Positions 60,045-64,000 of a stretch of 64,000 nt of DNA are shown in pieces (the stretch's first letter is position 1; the number at the start of each line of letters is the position of its first letter). The notes under the pieces are model-generated. The model worked only from the letters and a program-made list of their open reading frames with translations. It ran no database searches and was not told the DNA's origin. The stretch covers positions 1-64,000 of the forward strand of contig JAHCHG010000016.1 of the NCBI GenBank assembly GCA_026129865.1, in the 5' to 3' direction. The translations under genes and the position numbers were made by a program. This stretch comes from Pyrinomonadaceae bacterium. GTDB lineage: Bacteria; Acidobacteriota; Blastocatellia; Pyrinomonadales; Pyrinomonadaceae.

Positions 60045-63011
60045 TTAGCTTACAGCGCGCGTCTGTCTTTCGGTCCGGAGAGCAGCCGACGGGAAAGTCA
60101 ATCTAAAGACCGTTCCAACTCCGATGGTGCTCGACGCTTCGATCGTTCCGGCGTGTTCCTGGACGATTCCGTAAGATACCGCCATTCCCAAACCCGTTCC
60201 GCTGCCGACCGATTTTGTCGTGAAGAAAGGATCGTAGATCTTTCCGAGATTTTCCGGCTCAATTCCGCCGCCGTTGTCCGAAACTTCAACCACGATCGTG
60301 CCTTCGTCTTCAAGCTTTGTTTTTAAGGTTATTTTTCCTTCGCCAAGAATCGAATCTCTCGCATTCAAGATCAAATTGGTAAATACTTGCTGAAGTTTGC
60401 CTGCGTTTCCGTAGATCAACGGCGGCTGGTCGGAATAGACCTTTGCCACATTGATCTGCGTGTTTCGAAGCTGTGGTTCGAGAAGCTGAAGAGTGTCATT
60501 CAAGAGCTTATTGACGTCGATCTCATTAAATTCCGTTGCATTACCGGTTCTCGAAAAATTAAGTAAATTTCCGACAATGTTCGAAGCGCGCTCGGTTTGT
60601 TTGCTGACTTTTTGCAGCAGCGCATGCTTCGGATCGGTTTCCGGAATCATACCCAGAAGCATTTGAGTGTAGCTTGAAACACCTGTCAGAGGCGTGTTAA
60701 CTTCGTGCGCAACACCGGCAGCAAGAAGTCCGATACTTGAAAGTTTTTCGCTCTGCTGCAGAGTTTCTTCGAGCTTAACCCGCGAAGTAACGTCTTCTAG
60801 AACGATGATCGCACCGGTTTGATTCTGCGAAACCGGTCTGAGCGGTGCAATAGCAACGTTTAAGATCAACGAATGCCCGAGGAAATTCTTCGTGTGAAGC
60901 TTATACGCATTTCTGATCTCGGTAAGGTGCCAGCTCGACTTTCCGACGATGTTTTCGAGGTTCAATGCGAAACCTTCGTCAAAAACTTCGCGAATCGGCT
61001 TTCCGACCGCTTCTTCGCGTTTTAAGCCGAGCATTTCTTCAAACCTCGTATTACAACGTGTTATTTGACCGAATTCATCAACCGCCAGCAACCCGACGTT
61101 GACCGATTCAACGATCGATTCGTTAAATTCTTTCAAAAGTTCAAGTTCGACCGCGCGCTGCTCCTGATCTTGATAAAGCAGGCTGTTTTCGACCGCAACC
61201 GCAACGTATCCGGAAACGGTCTTCAAAATATCGAGATCTTCCGAAGAAAGAAGCGATCCGTCGGATGCGCGACCGAGTCCGAGCACGGCAACCATTCGAC
61301 CGCGCACAACGCACGGTACAAAATAATGAAGTTCCTGCCGTTTGATCCCGTTGCCGTTGGTGTTTTCGATGTCTAAAAGTTCAAGTTCGTCGGCACGGAC
61401 AATTCCACGTTCTGCGGACTTCTGCCGGATCATCTGCCGAAAATCGCTGGGGATCTTGTACTCTTCACTCAAACCGCTCGACCGCGCGATCATGTATTGT
61501 TCCGGCGCCGATTCGTCTTCGATAAACACCGCAACCTTTTGCACATCAAGCACCTGGCGAAGCCGTTCCGTAAGCGCATCGAGCAGCGGACCGAGTGCGG
61601 TAGTTGTCGAGATCGTTCGCCCAAAATCAAGCAATCCGTTCCGAAGATCGTACCGCTCGCCGTAAAAGAACCGTTCGGCACGTTCCTGAAGGAAATTCTT
61701 CAGCGGTTCGGAAAGAAGAATAATTCCCGCCATTGCAACAACTGCGATCAGACTGCGGAGCATTATCTCAGTCGTTGAAAGATTGTTCCCAACCGCCAGG
61801 TAAACGAGTCCGAGCGCAACCGTCCCGATCATTACCGCAATCGCAACGGTTGTCATCGCAAACACCAGAGCTCGGCGGACAACGACATCGACGTCCATCA
61901 AACGATAGCGGACGACGGAATGCCCGAGACTGAGCGGAATAAGTGCAAGCGGCAGAGTCGTAAGTGATGCTGTGATCGTGTCAAGCGGGATAAAAATGAA
62001 CTGTTTTGCGATCTGAAAAACTACGATCGGAATTACCGCGGTGATAGCGCCCCACATCGCCCATTTCAAGCGCTGGCGAACAAGGTGCTGCTGATCACGC
62101 TTAAAGAACCGCCACAACAGGACCGATGCACCAATGGCAATGCCGGAAACAAAATGATAGAAGCTGATATCGATCAGCCACCCGATCAGATCAAAACGGT
62201 TTATCAGATCAGAGATCGTATCGACAAGTGCATCGCTCGGGATGAGATAAAAATAAAGCGAAAACGACAGACTCGCCAACGATAAGATGGCAGCGGGAAT
62301 GTAAAGCGAGACGGTTTTGAACGGCTTTTCGTCGAAAACTTCGCTGCGGACGGGATAGCGAAGACAAAAATGAACAAACAGCGGGACGAAAAACGCAAAT
62401 GCGATGTCGTCGAGAATGTTGACCGCAAGGTCGAAATCCTTGCCGATCCCGAGCGGACGATAAACATGAAAAACGAAAGCAGCCAGACAAATACTTCCAA
62501 AATGAAGTACGAATGGGGAACGGCTGCCTTGTTTGAAAAATACGAATAATCCGACACCGAGCCAAACGCAGCCGACAAGCGCGAGTAAAATAATCGACGG
62601 AGTCCAGCGCGGAAAAGAATCAATGTTCTTCAAATCCGCGTAATAATAATTGTCGGAAAAAGAATAAGACGGACGCTGGTAAAGGTAAGTAATGCTGCCG
62701 CCGACGCCTGCTGCTTCAAGATAGATCTGAACGTCACTGGCTTTTGTAAGTTCGAGCTCTTCGAACTTTTCGTCGTTCAGGCTCGCGGCGATCAGCTCAT
62801 CTCCGACTGCAATTCCGGCACGGGAAGCAGCTAAGCCGGGAAGAACTTTTTCCGCATAAATTCCGCCGGATTTTTGCGACCATAGAACACCGTCGGTCGG
62901 AGGAAGATCGTGATTTGCACGCTGGAAAAGATTTAGAGCGCCGCCCGCAATGAAAATAACCGTAGCGAGAAGCCAAATCAAACTCCAACTTGTGAGCATC
63001 TTCCCTTTCAT
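60045..63011 (-). CDS. Large membrane histidine kinase: PDZ, seven-helix, GAF, PAS, kinase
   Basis: A 988-residue kinase. TM1 (SWSLIWLLATVIFIAGGALN), then a PDZ-like domain (about 50-110; VLPGLAASRAGIAVGDELIA), about eight more membrane helices (130-415; FALHFGSICLAAFVF-like segments), a GAF domain (about 440-610), a PAS domain (about 640-740; VGLLAVDEFGQITRCNTRFE), HisKA with H-box GLLAAGVAHEVNTPLTG (about 765) and HATPase with NLILNARDSI, VSDNGGGIEPENLGK and KSVGSGTGLGMAVSYGIVQE. Layout resembles acidobacterial NtrB-like sensors; its response regulator is not adjacent. Confidence 0.92.
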   Translation of the reverse strand: MKGKMLTSWSLIWLLATVIFIAGGALNLFQRANHDLPPTDGVLWSQKSGGIYAEKVLPGLAASRAGIAVGDELIAASLNDEKFEELELTKASDVQIYLEAAGVGGSITYLYQRPSYSFSDNYYYADLKNIDSFPRWTPSIILLALVGCVWLGVGLFVFFKQGSRSPFVLHFGSICLAAFVFHVYRPLGIGKDFDLAVNILDDIAFAFFVPLFVHFCLRYPVRSEVFDEKPFKTVSLYIPAAILSLASLSFSLYFYLIPSDALVDTISDLINRFDLIGWLIDISFYHFVSGIAIGASVLLWRFFKRDQQHLVRQRLKWAMWGAITAVIPIVVFQIAKQFIFIPLDTITASLTTLPLALIPLSLGHSVVRYRLMDVDVVVRRALVFAMTTVAIAVMIGTVALGLVYLAVGNNLSTTEIMLRSLIAVVAMAGIILLSEPLKNFLQERAERFFYGERYDLRNGLLDFGRTISTTTALGPLLDALTERLRQVLDVQKVAVFIEDESAPEQYMIARSSGLSEEYKIPSDFRQMIRQKSAERGIVRADELELLDIENTNGNGIKRQELHYFVPCVVRGRMVAVLGLGRASDGSLLSSEDLDILKTVSGYVAVAVENSLLYQDQEQRAVELELLKEFNESIVESVNVGLLAVDEFGQITRCNTRFEEMLGLKREEAVGKPIREVFDEGFALNLENIVGKSSWHLTEIRNAYKLHTKNFLGHSLILNVAIAPLRPVSQNQTGAIIVLEDVTSRVKLEETLQQSEKLSSIGLLAAGVAHEVNTPLTGVSSYTQMLLGMIPETDPKHALLQKVSKQTERASNIVGNLLNFSRTGNATEFNEIDVNKLLNDTLQLLEPQLRNTQINVAKVYSDQPPLIYGNAGKLQQVFTNLILNARDSILGEGKITLKTKLEDEGTIVVEVSDNGGGIEPENLGKIYDPFFTTKSVGSGTGLGMAVSYGIVQEHAGTIEASSTIGVGTVFRLTFPSAALRTERQTRAVS

Positions 63012-63177
63012 GTTGTTAGACGCAGATCACCGTTTTTAGCGACGCAATAGTTGTTCCATATAAAACTCGGATAAATTTCGCGTAAACTTCTTAAAACATC
63101 GACTTTCGTTGATTATATAGCAAAACGGTTGTAATTCCTTCTACAAAATTTCACTTAATATCCGAGATTTCGGAAAC

Positions 63178-63211
63178 AAAAAAACCAAAGCCGCATTGAA
63201 GCCGGCTTTGG
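63178..63211 (-). terminator. Rho-independent terminator
   Basis: On the minus strand CCAAAGCCG (63211-63203) pairs with CGGCTTTGG (63193-63185), followed by a run of seven T. It ends the barrel-protein gene at 63241. Confidence 0.85.
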
Positions 63212-63240
63212 ATCAGAAAGTTGACACAGTTTTTCGAACG

Positions 63241-64000
63241 CTAAAAACGAACCGAAATACCGCCCCGAAGAACCATTCCTTGCGAGGTCAGTCTTAAAAT
63301 CCCGTCTTCGCCGCTGATCGCCGGCTGAACATCGAAAATGTTCCTTGCGTCCACGATCGCCTCGGCACGGATCGGCAAACCGAGAGTCGGAAGCGCCTGC
63401 GTTACAAAAATGCTTAGACTCGGGTCATAGATAGCAAGCCGTCCGGCAAAGGGATCGATCGCAAAAACGGTTGCCTGCGGCGAAAGTCTAAAAACGGTCT
63501 TAACGTTTGTGCCCGTCTTGAGATCGGCGTCAAGCTGTCCAACCACTGTCTGGAAAAAGCCGTTGGTAAAGATTTCAGAAGGATCGGTAAAACCTTCGGA
63601 ACTTAATTTCTGCCCATTTCCTGCCGAATATCCGGCGGATGCCGTAAACATTCCGTTTATCCGGCGAGTGTAAACGACACGAAAACCCTGAGATTTCCCG
63701 TGCTGACTTGCCGTCATCTGATCATTTAGATTAGACCCCAGCGATTCGAACGGAAGATTTACGAGCCCGACTCCGCGTCCGGTTATTGCGTCAAAAAAGA
63801 AATTCGCTTCCAAATTTGACCGGTTGCTCAAAACCTTTTCAATTCCAAATTCCAACCTTCTATTCTTGTTCATTTGAGGACGGTCATCCTCAAAAACAAT
63901 ATCGGAAACCGAAACCGGCTCACGGAACAAAACCTGTGTATCTTCGAGTTCCAAAGCCCTCTGCCACGTGCGTTCTTCCGATCCTGATGTATATGACGCT
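63241..64000 (-). CDS. C-terminal part of an outer-membrane beta-barrel protein (partial)
   Basis: The frame is open to the window edge, so the 5' end lies outside. The 252 residues visible alternate as amphipathic strands (RRLEFGIEKVLSNRSNLEAN, GFRVVYTRRINGMFTASAGY, GTNVKTVFRLSPQATVFAID) and end in VLRGGISVRF, the aromatic C-terminal signature recognised by the BAM complex. It resembles the last strands of TonB-dependent-receptor-like or carboxypeptidase-regulatory barrel proteins of acidobacteria. A terminator lies just after the stop. Confidence 0.8.
   Translation of the reverse strand, partial: ASYTSGSEERTWQRALELEDTQVLFREPVSVSDIVFEDDRPQMNKNRRLEFGIEKVLSNRSNLEANFFFDAITGRGVGLVNLPFESLGSNLNDQMTASQHGKSQGFRVVYTRRINGMFTASAGYSAGNGQKLSSEGFTDPSEIFTNGFFQTVVGQLDADLKTGTNVKTVFRLSPQATVFAIDPFAGRLAIYDPSLSIFVTQALPTLGLPIRAEAIVDARNIFDVQPAISGEDGILRLTSQGMVLRGGISVRF

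Overview
The window looks like chromosome of a Gram-negative bacterium, most likely an acidobacterium of the Blastocatellia type. This rests on a mix of signs rather than a marker gene: a sigma factor / anti-sigma / CHAT-TPR cluster, an HAE1-type RND efflux operon, a bacillithiol deacetylase, many exported repeat proteins and a moderate GC content. The assignment is an inference.

Layout. 0-13.6 kb is housekeeping and stress-type sequence: small VOC and SRPBCC proteins, an MscS channel, RarA, RmuC, a CHAT protease-like protein with its sigma and anti-sigma genes, a VWA protein and a ligase-less LigD. 13.8-24.7 kb is a defence island, visibly richer in A/T: a GmrSD-type (DUF262/DUF1524) nuclease on the plus strand, then on the minus strand a three-gene toxin-antitoxin-SecB-like chaperone (TAC) module, a 1302-residue adenine methyltransferase ending in an AlbA_2/Schlafen-like domain, and a 1119-residue PLD-nuclease/SF2-helicase fusion. 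The island abuts a tRNA-Asn gene split in its anticodon loop by a group I intron that carries an HNH endonuclease whose reading frame runs into the ribozyme core.

25.7-32.4 kb holds two MFS transporters and guaA. The last 83 bp of guaA are repeated almost perfectly 1.5 kb downstream, bracketing a mini-island that carries an intact BrnT/BrnA pair and a decayed DUF433/DUF5615 pair, each gene of which has one in-frame stop. 32.4-38.5 kb has a KaiC-like ATPase overlapping a hybrid histidine kinase, then an osmoprotectant ABC transporter with a fused permease/binding protein. 39-47.1 kb is a TetR-controlled tripartite RND efflux operon, interrupted by a four-helix-bundle gene flanked by inverted repeats. 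47.1-48.9 kb is a REP-associated tyrosine transposase (RAYT) lying inside arrays of 114-bp and 31-bp tandem units. 48.9-64 kb returns to metabolic and exported proteins: an MBL hydrolase, BshB1, an O-methyltransferase, an amidohydrolase, a HEAT-cyclophilin fusion, a subtilisin with C-terminal hexapeptide repeats, DUF4112, a class IV aminotransferase, a large membrane histidine kinase, and the C-terminal end of an outer-membrane barrel protein cut by the window edge.

The parts most likely to be new are the PLD-helicase / methyltransferase-AlbA_2 pair next to the TAC module, the intron-split tRNA-Asn, and the guaA-bounded mini-island.
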